Assembly: GCA_028023455.1 (NCBI GenBank) | Contig: JAQFVV010012513.1 | Coordinates: 2,478,001 to 2,542,000, forward strand | Source: Epiperipatus broadwayi | Taxonomy: Eukaryota; Onychophora; Udeonychophora; Euonychophora; Peripatidae | Length of the DNA: 64,000 nt | Direction of reading: 5' to 3' | Shown here: piece by piece, positions 22,071 through 33,589 of the stretch | Layout: every line of letters begins with the position of its first letter | Position numbering within the stretch: position 1 is the stretch's first letter | Program-made: the position numbers and the translations under genes | The notes under the pieces: model-generated | Database searches by the model: none | Seen by the model: the letters and a program-made list of their open reading frames with translations, nothing else | Told to the model about the DNA's origin: nothing

Positions 22071-22137
22071 TGAAATGATGACTTATATTTTTTATGTACA
22101 TATTTCATGATCTATTATACTGCCTTGCATTTATCAA

Positions 22138-22230
22138 TGTAGTGGCAGCGTGGCGGAATCCGGCGTTCCAAGCTCCGTGGATTGGCCTTCTATTTCGATC
22201 ACTTCCACTACTCAAACGTTTTATGAGCAG
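22138..22230 (-). repeat. Family D-related relic
   Basis: Minus strand: aatggttttattattcatct, then cataaaacgtttgag, gtggaagtgatcg and a GC-containing end (ggattccgccacgctgcc) matching the D unit order. Confidence 0.4.
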
Positions 22231-22234
22231 ATGA

Positions 22235-22905
22235 ATAATAAAACCATTTGATTATATATATATACACTTGACTATTTACTCATCTAAAATAATATCCAAC
22301 ATTAATTGTCGGGTTAATACTTTGAAACGATAGGGAAGAAACGTAATATATTCTAATAAAAAATTCCTATCTCATTATAAACATTTTACTTCTAATAGGC
22401 GCCGCTTCATTTTCTTTTAATAAGTGCATTTACATCTTCTATCTTTTCATGGTTAAAGGTTATTGTATTAAAGCATTAATGTTTCAATCATTTGGTTTTA
22501 TCTGAATTTGCATGACAACTCCATGACCAAGGAATTGCTCTCAAAACTCATTAATATATTTAAGCCTCTTGTTTTTTCGCTTTCATTTTTGTTCGTCTAT
22601 GTGTTACATCATTAAAAACGTAATAAATAATAACATTAATAAAGCAATTTATTAATGTATGCAGTAAATAAAGTTTTTTTTTTTTTTTTCAGAAAATAAA
22701 AATTAAGTAATCATGGCAAATATACATTTTAGAATATATATATAGAGATAGGGCTTAAATAATATTCCTTTGTATATGCATACATATATATGGTTGAGCT
22801 GTTGGTATTTTGATTCGCGATTGGTAGTTAGTCGTTCATGCAACTTTTCGCAAAAATTTCAGAGCAAAAATATAAATTTGCAATTTATGAAATAAATAAA
22901 TTATA
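22235..22905. other. AT-rich non-coding stretch
   Basis: Nothing recognised. Confidence 0.45.
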
Positions 22906-22906
22906 C

Positions 22907-23030
22907 TGTGGCTATTTTGCCCTGGAGTTCATAAGAAGTTTCAAGTACCGGAAATGCCAAATCAAGACTCAATCCAAGAATTTTATGCCCAGAACCTGAC
23001 ATTTTACCACTAGACCGTACATATAGGGCC
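22907..23030 (+). repeat. Family D-related relic
   Basis: Contains gagttcataagaagtttcaa and a following catccaagaattttatgccc-like order resembling one D unit. Confidence 0.35.
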
Positions 23031-23512
23031 ATATTTTATTTATAATACCATTTTGTCATTATCAAATGTTCAGATAAACAACATATTGTATTTAAAATCC
23101 GAATTTAAAAACAGATATCCATCTTATAATCCAAACCAACTGGCATCCAGTATTTGACAGGAAATGGATTTTCAGTTTTTGCAGATTGGTTCACAGAATA
23201 TTAAGGTTGGCATATAAACATAAAAGAAAAACAAGACCATAATTTGATACCATCTACTCCAGTATTAAAACGGTGCACTTTTTATGACTTAAGATGTATG
23301 TGATCACTGAATGTTAAAAATGTTTTCTATCTGATATTTGGTTAATCCTTAATGCAGTAGAGTGGAAAGCCTGTACAATCTTGATCCTTGATCACAAAAA
23401 TAAGAGCACTTAACCACCTGATGTTGTTACTCATTGCAGTGCTATGTCTTCTAACTCTTGGTTTTGGGCTAAGCAAGAACAGGCCTTAACCACCAGACTA
23501 AGAGAAGATACT

Positions 23513-24040
23513 CAAAATAAGAGTCATAGATCACATGACCCTATTCTCTTAAGCTTGTAAGCTATAAACAATGAGGATTGCCAATTCCTCAACAGGCTTT
23601 ATGATAAATGCTTAGCCAGAACCAGCATTTAAAATATCTCTGTCAGGGACTTCTCCCCAAACCCCTGTGGTTTCGTGCTTTGGCACTCCTCAGAGAGGTG
23701 CTAGTGTAGGTTCAGACACTAGATCTTAAAATACCAACCCAAAGCCAAGCACTTATCTAAAAGTTATCTAGAGTGGAAAATCTGAAATTTTCAGACACCT
23801 ACATATCTTCAAATCCAGCTATCCAACTCAAATAGCTATATGGGGCTGATAGATCTTCAGCCATGCCATATATTAGTAATATTAGTAATATAACATCGCA
23901 TAAGACTTAAGGCAGACTATAAATAGTCAAAATAAGAGTCATAGATCACATGACCCTATTCTTTGAAGCATGTAAGTTATAAACAATGAGGATTGCCAAT
24001 TCCTCAACAAGCTTTGTGATGAATGCTTAGCCAGATCCAG
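23513..24040 (+). repeat. Direct repeat pair, ~113 bp, 414 bp apart
   Basis: 23513-23625 and 23927-24040 are near-identical (aaaataagagtcatagatca ... caatgaggattgccaattcc ... gcttagccaga). A 31-bp tandem duplication (gatacaacttgaagtagttt) follows at 24048-24098, and a 9-bp one (attagtaat) lies at 23871-23890. Confidence 0.8.
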
Positions 24041-24099
24041 ATACAACTTGAAGTAGTTTCTTGAGAGCCAGATACAACTTGAAGTAGTTTCTTATTCCA

Positions 24100-24870
24100 A
24101 TAACATCTTCTTTAACAGCTGATTAAAATAATTAGGCAACAAGATTATAAAAATGATGAGTCCTAAACCACTTGTTTAAGAGCATTTAACAATTCATAAA
24201 GTTTATCATTTCTTGTCATTTGATTAAAGTTGATTTACTTCAGTAACTGTTTAGAGTCACATCAAACCCACTGACCAGCGCTTTATAGCATTAAAATATA
24301 TATATGCAAAAATATTGATTCATATTCTTAAAACTGTTAATATAGAAAAACTATGTCATGGATTATTTATTACAACTCCATACTAAACACATATATGTTC
24401 AAAAATAACTAATGATTATCTGTATGGATAATCCATTGCAAAGGTATTTCCTGTTTTTATTTTTAACTCGCCTGAAAAATGGAATGGTTTTAAAATGCTT
24501 GTGTAATGAGAAAGGATAATCTAACTGTGGGATGATGGATGTTTGCAGCATGCTAAAGATCATGTGTTGTTTTGCATTGCTGTCTTTTAACTGCTTATCT
24601 GAAAGACATCAACACTAGGTAAAACTGTGGCTCTTCCCTGCATTCTAATCTCAACTATATCTTCCCAAAGAAATCAATCAATATTACATTTCTTTAGAAT
24701 ATGAGAATTTTTTTAATTACATGAATGGAGTCTATCTGTACTTGTAAACATAATGTAATTTACAAAAAAAGAATCCATATTATATTTATCACATAATCAC
24801 CATTTATAGTCTTACACAATCGGTAACAAACCCTCTATAGAGGAGTGCCAATTTTCAATGTGAACCTTAG
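24100..24870. other. AT-rich non-coding stretch
   Basis: No feature recognised. Confidence 0.45.
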
Positions 24871-25197
24871 TCATCAGTGGATGCAAAAATGTTTGTGCAT
24901 AAATCCTTATTTATTGCTTACTCATACAATATTTCCAGAGTAGCTTGCAGCTTTCATCATTAAAATGCATTGGATCTGAGAGCACTGCACTAATGCAGCC
25001 CTCCAGTAGCCACCCATTTACCTATTTAGTTAATTATAAAGCATCACATGATCACTATCTCTTATACTAGCACATAATTGTTTATAAATAAGGCAAAACT
25101 CTCCATACAGTATTGCCACCCTGTGCCAACCAGAGTAATCAATGGATGCCAGAAGGCTTGTGCATAAAATCCCTATCTAATGCCTATTCATCCAATA

Positions 25198-25239
25198 TCC
25201 CCAGACTAGTTTCTGGCTTGTGGCCTTCATCAGTGAGGA
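25198..25239 (-). ncRNA. Hammerhead ribozyme, family C left arm, intact core
   Basis: Minus strand: TCCTCA, CTGATGA, stem II GGC-CACAA-GCC flanked by A/A, GAAA, AC-TA-GT stem III with site GUC, TGGGGA. Stem I is 6 bp with one G-U pair. This is one of the best core copies. Confidence 0.75.
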
Positions 25240-25276
25240 TCCTAAGATCTAGGCGCAGTGCTCTCAGATCCAAAGC

Positions 25277-25318
25277 TCCTCACTGATGAAGACCACAAGC
25301 CAGAAACTAGTCTGGGGA
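25277..25318 (+). ncRNA. Hammerhead ribozyme, family C right arm, intact core
   Basis: TCCTCA (25277-25282), CTGATGA (25283-25289), stem-loop with GAC/GCC (one mismatch), GAAA, site GUC, TGGGGA (25313-25318). It faces outward from its partner at 25198-25239. Confidence 0.72.
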
Positions 25319-25591
25319 TATTGGATGAGTAGGCATTAGACAGAAATTTTATGCACAAGTCTTCTGGATCCATTAATTACTCTGGTTGGCACTGAGTGGC
25401 ACTACTGTATGGAGAGTTTTGCCTGAGCCCAAAAATGAAAACACAAATAATGTTTTAATCCAAGCTCATTTGCTTGTATAGTCATATAGATTTGAACCCA
25501 GTTCAGTATTTATACATTTTGGTCTTTCTGGATTTCAAAAACTATAGTCACCATCATCCTGTGGGCAGGATTGACAACTTATTTTTTGAAG

Positions 25592-25681
25592 TGTCATAGC
25601 ATCGCCCGGGACGCGAACCCGCAACCCGGGCAACTGCCTGCCAGTACAAGGCAATCACGCTGACCTCTCAACCACCAGTGG
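25592..25681 (-). mobile_element. Minimal tRNA-Gly-derived SINE (family B)
   Basis: Minus strand carries agaggtcagcgtg in the box A region and cgggttcgcgtcc as box B, ending in gatgctatgacac. It is the tRNA-Gly-like unit shared with five other loci in this window. The target duplication is not clear here. Confidence 0.75.
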
Positions 25682-26103
25682 TTTTATGATCTTATAACAT
25701 TTCTAAAAAGTTACAGACTGTCCTTAAATTAAATTGTTCTAATACCTTTATAATAATTAACATAGGATCCAAATTTAACTTTTATATGATATAGGAAAAA
25801 TAACAGCTGTATATACTATTAACTTATTTGTAGCAGTTATATGTGATCAGAAATATATGTTATCTTTTGTCTTATTAAAATCAGCTGCAGATATTGAATC
25901 TGTGCTGAATTATAGCATAATTTAAGTTCATGTAATATTTTGAGTGCGTATAGCAAATAAAATATAAGTTGGATTGAGAGAAATTTGTTTTTAAATTCTT
26001 CCAGCTGTAGTCTATCTATTGACAAATTATTACTTACATAAATAAGCCTGTAAAAAAGGTGAATCTTTATATAAGGATGAGTCGAAAATAATTTCTGAAT
26101 TGT

Positions 26104-26212
26104 CAAGCATTGTTAGCCGAGAGGTCATCGCAGCTGCCTTGCAAGCAAGTAGTTGGTTGTAGATGGTTGTGGATTCGCCTCCCGGCCGATGCTATGACAT
26201 ATGAAAAAAAAA
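26104..26212 (+). mobile_element. Minimal tRNA-Gly-derived SINE (family B) with A tail
   Basis: Starts caagcattgttagccgagag, has box B-like ggattcgcctccc, ends gatgctatgacatatg plus nine A residues. Flanked by aatttctgaatt (26090-26101) and the near-match aattatctgaatt (26211-26223). Confidence 0.8.
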
Positions 26213-26529
26213 TTATCTGAATTAAGCTGTATAATTTATTAAAGTCAACTTAAAAAAAAACAACCAAATATATCATTTTTGGCATAATCTCCCTATTTTT
26301 TAATACACTTTGCACATTTACCTACAAGTTTTCAAATTGCCTTATTAAAAATGTTGTAGGGACTACTTGTCTTTACTTCTTCATCTCAAATAAATATTCA
26401 TCCTTGTAAGGCTTTTTCAAGAAACCAAATATGTGAGTGTCCGATAGTGTAAAATCAATACTATAAGGAGAATGCTCCAACATTTCTAAATGCCAAGAAT
26501 ATGGACCAATAATAATGCACACTCTATAA

Positions 26530-26705
26530 ATCTGTTTGTTATTACAATTTGAATTACAAATGGCGAACTTATGCTACCCATAACTTTGACCACTCGGAAT
26601 AAATACTGTGATAATTATCAGTAATCATTTATTAAATTAGAGATCGTCTCTAGTCCAGATATAAACTTTAAACCTCAGCTAAAGATTAATATATCTGTTT
26701 GTTTT
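26530..26705 (-). repeat. Family G fragment
   Basis: ttacaatttgaattacaaat and taatcatttattaaattag ... gctaaagattaatat are shared with 49980-50160. Confidence 0.5.
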
Positions 26706-26784
26706 TAAATTTAAGCACACATGCATAGTCCCATTTGTCTGTCCCACATGTAACATCTTTATAAATATATTAAACAATCTCTAC

Positions 26785-26900
26785 AGTATCTCATATAAAT
26801 ACAACAAAAAATAAAGGACCCCCAAGATGCATTTCATGCTGAAACAGGACTTATCATTTAGCCCATGATTAGTGATAATCATTTCTGTATTTATCAAGAG
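26785..26900 (-). repeat. SINE-F copy with hammerhead relic
   Basis: Minus strand at plus 26819-26864: GGCTAA, box ATGATAA, stem II TCCTG-TTT-CAGCA, GAAA, tgcatc, TTGGGG. The box has two changes. Stem I pairs as CTAA/TTGG. Confidence 0.6.
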
Positions 26901-26974
26901 TGGATGATATCAAACACTTTTAATTCAAAATGCATCAATTTACTATTGGTACATACTATACATATAATATATAT

Positions 26975-27060
26975 ATGCAAGAGATGGTGACCTGGGCTAA
27001 CAAATGAATGCGAGTTCAACACGAAATGTATGTATCTCGGGGTCAATTGTCTTTTATTGC
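26975..27060 (+). repeat. SINE-F relic, inverted relative to 26785-26900
   Basis: gagatggtgacctgggctaa is followed by box CAAATGA, a weakened stem and GAAA, then gtatctcgggg. Confidence 0.5.
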
Positions 27061-27695
27061 ATCTTCTTTATTCATATGATTTGAAAAGAATGTGTGATGA
27101 TATGTAGATTGCCTAATATATTCACAAAACTACTATAAATCTTTAAAAATGATAATTTTATTTTTTTGTTAATCTAAATAATTGAATACAAGAAATAAAC
27201 AATGATTTATTTTTGTAAATATAGTAAATCTGACGTCACATAAGAGTCTAATTTCCATTTGAATGCGAGGTCATTTTTTATAGTTAAAACGACGTTATGT
27301 TTTATTAAAACTTTTAGTAAATAATAAAAGACTGAAAAATTTCTATAAATTGAATAATATAATAAATTGATGAATCTTACATTTTATGTTGATTTTTTTG
27401 TAGAGAAAAAAGACAATTTTAAAATTTAATCTTAATGATATCAATGAACTCGGTTATTTAAGTCCACTTAACATACTTGAATCTTTTTGCGACATTGATA
27501 AAAAAAAAAAAACCTAAAATAAAATAAAAAATTAAGTTAAAATGTATATACTTGAAAAATATCTCTCTGAAAACCAAAAATCAAAATTCTATGGGTAAAT
27601 GTATTTAGGGAAATTTTATTGTATTGAGCTTTATAAAATTGTGTGCTCGAATTAAGTTTGAATTATTGATCAAAGAAAATATACATAATTTATGA
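27061..27695. other. AT-rich non-coding stretch
   Basis: No feature recognised. Confidence 0.45.
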
Positions 27696-27699
27696 AACA

Positions 27700-27835
27700 G
27701 ATAATCTCTAGTTTCGATAATGATTGGTAGTAGTCATTATTGTATTTATCTGAAATGGATGGCGTCAAAGTTGTGAGTGGAGGAAGTTTGACAATGGTAA
27801 ATGAAAATATAACAAAACAAATAATTAGCTATTCA
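27700..27835 (+). repeat. Family G fragment
   Basis: atggatggcgtcaaagttgt, ggaggaagtttgacaatggt and an AT-rich tail match 30570-30640 and 20540-20620. Confidence 0.6.
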
Positions 27836-28055
27836 ATTATGCTAATCACCCATTCACATTTGTCTAATAAAACTGGCAATTTTTCCCCTCCCTCTTTCAG
27901 ATCCCATGATCATAACTAATATAACTTAGTCGAAAGTGCATTAGATAAAATTTGCAAACTTTATTCAGATTTAAGCGTATACGTTTTTGTGCATAATTAT
28001 TTTCAAAAAATTCTTATAATGCATAGGGTATATGAGCACAGACTTTTTTTTTCCA

Positions 28056-28152
28056 TATATCATAGCATCGGCCGGGACACGAACCCACACACGTCTGCAA
28101 CCAACTACTTGTTTGCAAGGCAGTTGCGATGACCTCTCAGCTAACAACGCTT
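28056..28152 (-). mobile_element. Family B SINE inserted into SINE-E, 16-bp exact target duplication
   Basis: The duplication tatgagcacagacttt occurs at 28031-28046 and 28156-28171. Minus strand: caagcgttgttagctgagag ... tgtgggttcgtgtcc ... gatgctatgatatatgg plus A run. Confidence 0.88.
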
Positions 28153-28249
28153 GACTATGAGCACAGACTTTCGCACGACTCACCAATCTCCATTCTATCT
28201 TATAACACTGATACACTTAAACACATATATGTCGAAAAGATAAATAATC

Positions 28250-28293
28250 GCCAATATAAGTATTTCATGCTAAACCAGCAATCATCAATTGGG
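28250..28293 (-). ncRNA. Hammerhead relic in SINE-E
   Basis: Minus strand: CCAA, box TTGATGA (C3 changed), stem II TGCT-GGTTT-AGCA, GAAA, TATTGG. Stem I CCAA/TTGG is kept. Confidence 0.55.
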
Positions 28294-28528
28294 CCAGATT
28301 ATCATTTCTACACATATATGCAATAAGTGCTCAGATATATATTAAGATAGCCAATCTTCATACTTTATTGGACAGGTTTCAATCCACTCCACCCTCCAAC
28401 TCTCCATCTAAGTGAACTTCTGATGACAAAACACTCAAAGGCCAGCCTGAGGCTGAGATTCTCGTCACACCCATGTGGGCCTAAACTTGACTACTTAACT
28501 TCAGTGAGGGAATACTGCCTGACTAGTA

Positions 28529-28572
28529 GAATGATTAATATTTATTAATCATTCAACTGTTGAATGATTAAT
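28529..28572. repeat. Short perfect palindrome and repeat
   Basis: gaatgattaat-attta-ttaatcattc forms an inverted repeat, and the same word tgaatgattaataa recurs immediately after. Confidence 0.7.
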
Positions 28573-28696
28573 AAATTACCCACAGTTTTATAAAAATTAC
28601 TCAATTCATGGAATCTTCGTTGGAATAAAGGATTCACTCTTTATGAGAACATATCAAAAATACATTAGCTATCTTCCCATTTGGCATGATTGATAT

Positions 28697-28840
28697 TAAA
28701 CAACTGAACATCACATGATCATCATTTTCTATACCTATGTATGCTGTTAAAACAGAGATCCTATTGTACAGATAGTTTTGCCTCTGTTTTATAAATAGTT
28801 TGTGTAAAGATAGGAAAGGATGTTCATGTGACTAAAGATG
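28697..28840. mobile_element. Family C end-only derivative
   Basis: Only the outer arms remain (ctgaacatcacatgatcatc, gctgttaaaacagag, ttttgcctctgttt, gttcatgtgact), giving a ~140-bp foldback without ribozymes. Confidence 0.6.
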
Positions 28841-29296
28841 GTTATGAAAGGATTGAGCTAGGATGAAAAATACGTTGATTAAAAATAAAACATATATATA
28901 TATATATATCATATTTACTTGGTTAATGTATATAAAATTCAAAAAAAGTAAATCAACTATATATGCAGTATGCTACACATAAATAATATTTATATTTATA
29001 AACTTATATTTCATTAACATTATGAGGTTATTAAAAATGAGATTGTCTTTATTCTCTATATGCACAATTGTAATTTCAGAAAGATTTCCGCCATATTTAA
29101 AGTGGGAATAGTATATAATTTTTAATCTTTAAATATAGCAATGTCAACAATATAAAGTTTATAAAGAATGCAATATTAAAGGATAAATGGATTGATTTAC
29201 AGTCACTTTTTTTTATTGGTTCTGAAATAGGTGCGTTTTTTTTATCAAAAGCTTAGGGAAGGGAGGTGGTAGTTTACTTCCATGTAAGTTATATGT

Positions 29297-29411
29297 GCAT
29301 GTATAAGGGATTTGACCTCAGTTTCAAACTTCCCTCAGCTATCCAATTTATCTCATACAACCAAACCACATGATAACGTAGATGTGAAAAAGATAAGTCA
29401 TTTTCAATCCT
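29297..29411 (-). repeat. SINE-E tRNA-like segment
   Basis: Minus strand: aaaatgacttatctttttca, a box A-like segment and box B (gaggtcaaatccc). Confidence 0.6.
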
Positions 29412-29423
29412 GAAATATATATA

Positions 29424-29585
29424 TATATAAAATACATATTTTGCGGGTTCATCCGTGTTAAAAACTTTTAATACCAATACACTGACGTTTCGACTTGGTC
29501 ACACAAGCCAAAACGTCAGTGTATTGGTATTAAAAGTTTTTAACACGGATGAACCCGCAAAATATGTATTTTATATATTTAACCC
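29424..29585. repeat. Long near-perfect hairpin, arms ~70 bp
   Basis: 29424-29490 and 29510-29580 are reverse complements (aatacatattttgcgggttc, catccgtgttaaaaac, ccaatacactgacgttt). The loop is about 19 bp. On the minus strand the centre reads GGCTTG-TGTGAC-CAAGTC followed by GAAACGTC, a good hammerhead stem II, GAAA and GUC site, but no CUGANGA box precedes it. It therefore resembles a foldback of the 3' half of a ribozyme-bearing element. Confidence 0.75.
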
Positions 29586-29604
29586 GTGCAAATCTTCGTT
29601 TTAA

Positions 29605-30235
29605 CATATATATATATATTGAAGATTATTTATCTTTTTCACATGTATGTGGTCATGTGTTTCAGTTATATAAGGGGGATTGTATATGTGTGGAGAGTCT
29701 AAGTCTAGTTCAAGTTACTTATAATTAAATTATGTCCACTATAGACAGTATACATTTATTTAAATATTACATATTCAGCCTGCATTCTGCCCATTCATCT
29801 TCTGTATAATTAAATGGACATATTAAGGTCCTATGTGCAAAGGATCATATTGACTTAAGGAACATGGATATGGAAATAATATTGACATCAGCAAGGGATT
29901 TGATCATTTCATCCTTGGATTTTCAGTGATAAGGATGGCTGAAGAGTTGGAGACTGGAAAAGATTGAAGCTTGTCCATAAAGTTTGAAGACTTGCTATCT
30001 TAATATAAACTGAGCAATGATTATATATATATGTTAGAGATGATGATTTGGATCAATGATGAGTGCTGGTTTAGCATGAAATAGTATATTGGTGATCATT
30101 TATCTTTTTCACAAGTATGTGGTCATGTATATCAGTTGTATAAGATGTATTGGATAGCTTCAGGAGTTTGAACTTATGAGTTCTGGTCTCTTATAATTAC
30201 ATTAAATCTAGTGTGGACAATATATATATATATGG
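29605..30235 (+). mobile_element. SINE-E, one full unit plus start of a second
   Basis: A unit starts at tattgaagattatttatc (29616), passes the tRNA-like segment (29640-29720), a body (taaatggacatattaaggtc, ttttcagtgataaggatggc, gaagcttgtccataaag, taatataaactgagcaatg) and a hammerhead relic (30052-30096), then a second tRNA-like segment (30110-30205). The period is about 470 bp, so this is a partial tandem dimer. Confidence 0.8.
30052..30096 (+). ncRNA. Hammerhead relic in SINE-E
   Basis: TCAA, box reading ATGATGA (C3 lost), stem II GTGCT-GGTTT-AGCAT, GAAA, tagtata, TTGGTGAT. Everything but C3 is kept. Confidence 0.6.
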
Positions 30236-30499
30236 TTATAGAAAAAAATGGGTTCATATAAAAAACAAAATTTTTAAAGAATATGTCAAAAATAATTTAT
30301 ATTTACTTCTGTTTATCACACATTCATGACATATGAATAAAGCTATCTGAAAAAAAAATCCCTAATGTGCCTTTCTTCTTAACACCAACACTTTTTAAAT
30401 AGCTCAAGTTATAATGTTTTACATGTAATTTCATCATTTGTTGAATGTTTATAATTATCAAATTTGTACATCTTGATTTGGCAGAATAATTTTATAAAT

Positions 30500-30650
30500 T
30501 GATTAATGATTATTACTAATCGTTTATAATCTCTACACTAATAAATCATTAACAACAATCTTTAATATACTTATTTGAAATGGATGGTGTCAAAGTTGTG
30601 AGTCCAGAAACTTTGGCACCTGCAAATCAAATTGCAGTTATATATATATA
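30500..30650 (+). repeat. Family G fragment
   Basis: taatgattattactaatcgt, gaaatggatggtgtcaaagt and tggcacctgcaaatcaaatt. Confidence 0.6.
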
Positions 30651-30654
30651 TATA

Positions 30655-30790
30655 TTCCTACATTACACAATCTTTGCTTTAATAAATATCTATATAACTA
30701 TATACTATAAAATATATAATCTTTGCTTCATCAAACATCTACGTAACTATATAATTAAAATATGTAACTATATAATTAAAATATAGATTA
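30655..30790 (+). repeat. Short AT tandem repeats
   Basis: A ~64-bp imperfect duplication around aatctttgctt and a 21-bp duplication of taactatataattaaaatat. Confidence 0.6.
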
Positions 30791-33030
30791 AAATAATATA
30801 CGTCTTTTATTTTATTATTATTAATGTTTTAAAAATATATTTTAGTTAAATTAATATTCATAATGTAATTAATTAAACTAATGTAATTCTGATTAGAATA
30901 TGTAACCTTTCTTTATTAATTTGTATCATGTTGATTACATTAATTGCGATGTTTATGACTAATAATTTATTCTTTATGCAAAAATTTTTATCTTCAGAAT
31001 ATATTCAAAAATAAAACGTAGCAAGACAAACATTTTAATTGCTAAATAAAAATAAAACTCGTAATAAAACATTTTAAATTTGTTAGTTGTAAATAGAATT
31101 AAGAAACAAATTTTAAATGATTTTTTTTTTCAATTTAAATGATTCTAAAATAATAATGATATAAAACGAATAAAGATGGCCTTTGAATTGTGATGTTGGA
31201 AATGTTTATTTTGATCTCCCTAGAAAGCAAGAGATCGATTAATTAAATGAAAAAAGTGAACACTCAGTGAAAAATGGAAAACCAATACTGAAAAAGATAT
31301 TGTCATGTTTTGGATACTTTATAAAAGCTGGTTCATAGAAAACAACAGATATTTGGTAAGATTGTGGAAGCATTAATGTTGAATATTAAAATGTATGGAT
31401 AAGATATTGGAGAACAATTAGAGCTTCATACTGTTATGGATGACAGAGGAGAGCAGAAAGTCTTTGTCTAGAGATAATGAAAGTCATTGTTGGTGCACCG
31501 TGCATATACTGATGATAAGCATGTAATCATAGATATCAATACCAAATAAGTGATAATTCTATTACTCTCATATTGGTTTAGAATCATTGAGAATATTCCT
31601 CAGAAAAAGTGTGGTAGTTATGCAGCTTAATCGTAACTCATATTAGCACAGAAATTTTTAAATAGCATAGATTGAATATACAGCTTATATTGATTTTTAA
31701 TTGAAAAAAAATAATCTGAAGAGGTATCCATTTTACAATGATTGGCAAATATCCATTGATTTTGTTGTTCTCAAAGGAAAGATTTATTTCATGGGAATCT
31801 TTCTTTCATATGAAACTCATTGCACATGTCATCATATGTCAGAATTGACATGGAGTTAAAAAATTTCAAATATTTTAATAATTATACAATAAATATCAGA
31901 TTTTAAAGCAGAATTTGATAGATTTATTAGAAATCTGCCTTCATTCATTCATATTTAAAAAACTTAAACTAAAAAATAAGTCATTCATTTTATCCTTTGT
32001 TGATGATGTTTATATTAATTTTTCTTAATTACAATATTTTTTTTAATATTTTAAACCCCAAATGTGATTTGTTAGAATACTATTTATTTATAAAATTAAA
32101 ATAATAAACATTGTAAGCTAAAATCAAAGGCTGAACATCTTATTCTGCAGTGATGAAAAATCCTTTTTTTCTCATTAAGTACCATTTTTCAATGTCAGTA
32201 AACTTCAAATATGATTTACAGAATATTTTATTTTATAAATATCAATTTCTATGAAATCAAGTTAAATTTGTTGAAATTTGTTATACAATAACACTTCTAT
32301 GATAAAATGGTACACTTTTATACAGAAATACAAGGTTCAGTAATGACAAAAACTGCCACCAGGGCTATAAATACAGAGTGTCATGATTAAGCTAGAAACT
32401 ATTCTAGAAATAGGAATAAAAAGCTGTAGAGAGGAATTGATTAAAAACCACTCCCACTTGGCATTAATTGATTACTCATGATTACCTTTCAGGCCAAACA
32501 GAAATAGGAAAAAGTGATTTGGCTTTTGAAAAATAACGTAAAGAGAAGGATCATGTTATATTTTATTGATGACATTAAAAATAAATATAATTTTAATGTA
32601 TATTAACACCCAATATATGCATTGGATATACATAGTGCACTTCAGTGGAACCTTACCTCAAAATGAAAAGCATGCACTCTAATATAGATTCAATGTTCAC
32701 TAGATGGATGGTATATAATCATTTTCTTGCTTTAATGAAAAGCACTTCTCTCATTTCATCTATGAAAGTCATTTGACTCTGCAATAAAATTTGTCGATGA
32801 AATTACTTACCAAAGTCTTTTCACAAAGATCTAATGCTTTCTGTTAGTGTAATTACAAGGTTGAAAGCCATGAAAGTCACTTATAATATATCCTATATGC
32901 TTTAGAACATCAGCAGAATTGTGGATTTTTGGAATTTAATATCCAAGGATCACAGCCTCTGCTTGTCACTTCCAGTATCAAAGCTTCTTTCTGAACTTCT
33001 CATTGATAAACCATTCAATTACTTATTTAT
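30791..33030. other. Non-coding stretch, old relics only
   Basis: A degenerate family C piece lies at about 32370-32480 (gctagaaactattctag, ttaattgattactc) and a D relic, inverted, at 32940-33025. 31150-31560 has a more complex composition with interrupted frames (see rejected items). Otherwise nothing recognised. Confidence 0.4.
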
Positions 33031-33160
33031 TATTTTGATAAAATATTAAACAAAGGCAAAACTCTCCATACAGTAGTGCCACCCTATGCCTAACAGAGTA
33101 ATCAATGGATGCCAGACGGCTTGTGCATAAAATCCCTATCTAGTGCCTAATCATCCAATA

Positions 33161-33202
33161 TTCCCAGACTAGTTTCTGGCTTGTGGCCATCATCAGTGAG
33201 GA
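33161..33202 (-). ncRNA. Hammerhead ribozyme, family C left arm, 4-bp stem II
   Basis: Minus strand: TCCTCA, CTGATGA, stem II TGGC-CACAA-GCCA (four Watson-Crick pairs, no flanking mismatch), GAAA, AC-TA-GT stem III, site GUC, TGGGAA. The core is intact, and this is the copy with the best stem II. Confidence 0.77.
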
Positions 33203-33547
33203 GCCTTGGCTCAGGGTGGCACTACTGTATGGAGAGTTTTGCCTTTGTTTACAACAATTATGTGCTACTATAGAGATGGTGATCATGTGATGTTTAGTGG
33301 TTTAACACCAATCTTGCCTAATATGATAGTGGTGGTATGGTTGTTTAAGAGCCAATGATGCCAAAATGTATGGGTGCTGAATTGAATTCAGACCCATATG
33401 ACTATATAAGCTATTGAGCTTAGATTGAAAATATTATTGTGTTTTCAAATTTCATTCTCATAGTTTTGTAGTAAAGTAGAGTTAAAAGGTGGCTGGAGGG
33501 TTGCATTAGATCCTGAGATCTAGATGCAGTGCTCTCAGATCCAAGGC

Positions 33548-33589
33548 AACTCACTGATGATGGCCACAGGCTAGAAACTAGTCTGGGGA
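33548..33589 (+). ncRNA. Hammerhead ribozyme, family C right arm
   Basis: ACTCA, CTGATGA (33554-33560), stem II TGGC-CACAG-GCTA with one G-U, GAAA, site GUC, TGGGGA (33584-33589). Stem I is four pairs. Confidence 0.72.

Larger units (their letters stand above)
24875..25435. mobile_element. Two adjacent family C copies, second one a full ribozyme foldback
   Basis: 24875-25020 is a degenerate left half (gtgcataaatcc, ggatctgagagcactgcac). 25040-25435 is a second copy with both arms: left arm from atcacatgatcac to tcatcagtgagga (25239), a 37-bp centre (cctaagatct, agtgctctcagatcc), and the right arm from tcctcactgatga to actgtatggagagttttgcc. Part of the usual long centre of the family (aatccaagctcattt, gaacccagttcagt) is found downstream at 25455-25540, suggesting rearranged copies. 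No clear target duplication was seen. Confidence 0.78.
28010..28520 (-). mobile_element. SINE-E copy interrupted by a family B SINE
   Basis: Minus strand order: body (near 28500-28330, including ttggagggtggagtggattg), linker with atatatgtgtag, a hammerhead relic (28250-28293), then the tRNA-like region running to 28140. The B SINE at 28056-28152 splits the box B end. Confidence 0.72.

Noticed and set aside
31330-31545. Interrupted frame with IGEQLELHTVM.DDRGEQ and, later, a TDD word, vaguely like the SNARE end of syntaxin-6/10
   Set aside because: Two stops, low overall similarity and AT-rich context; the resemblance is a memory match over about 15 residues. A protein search would decide.
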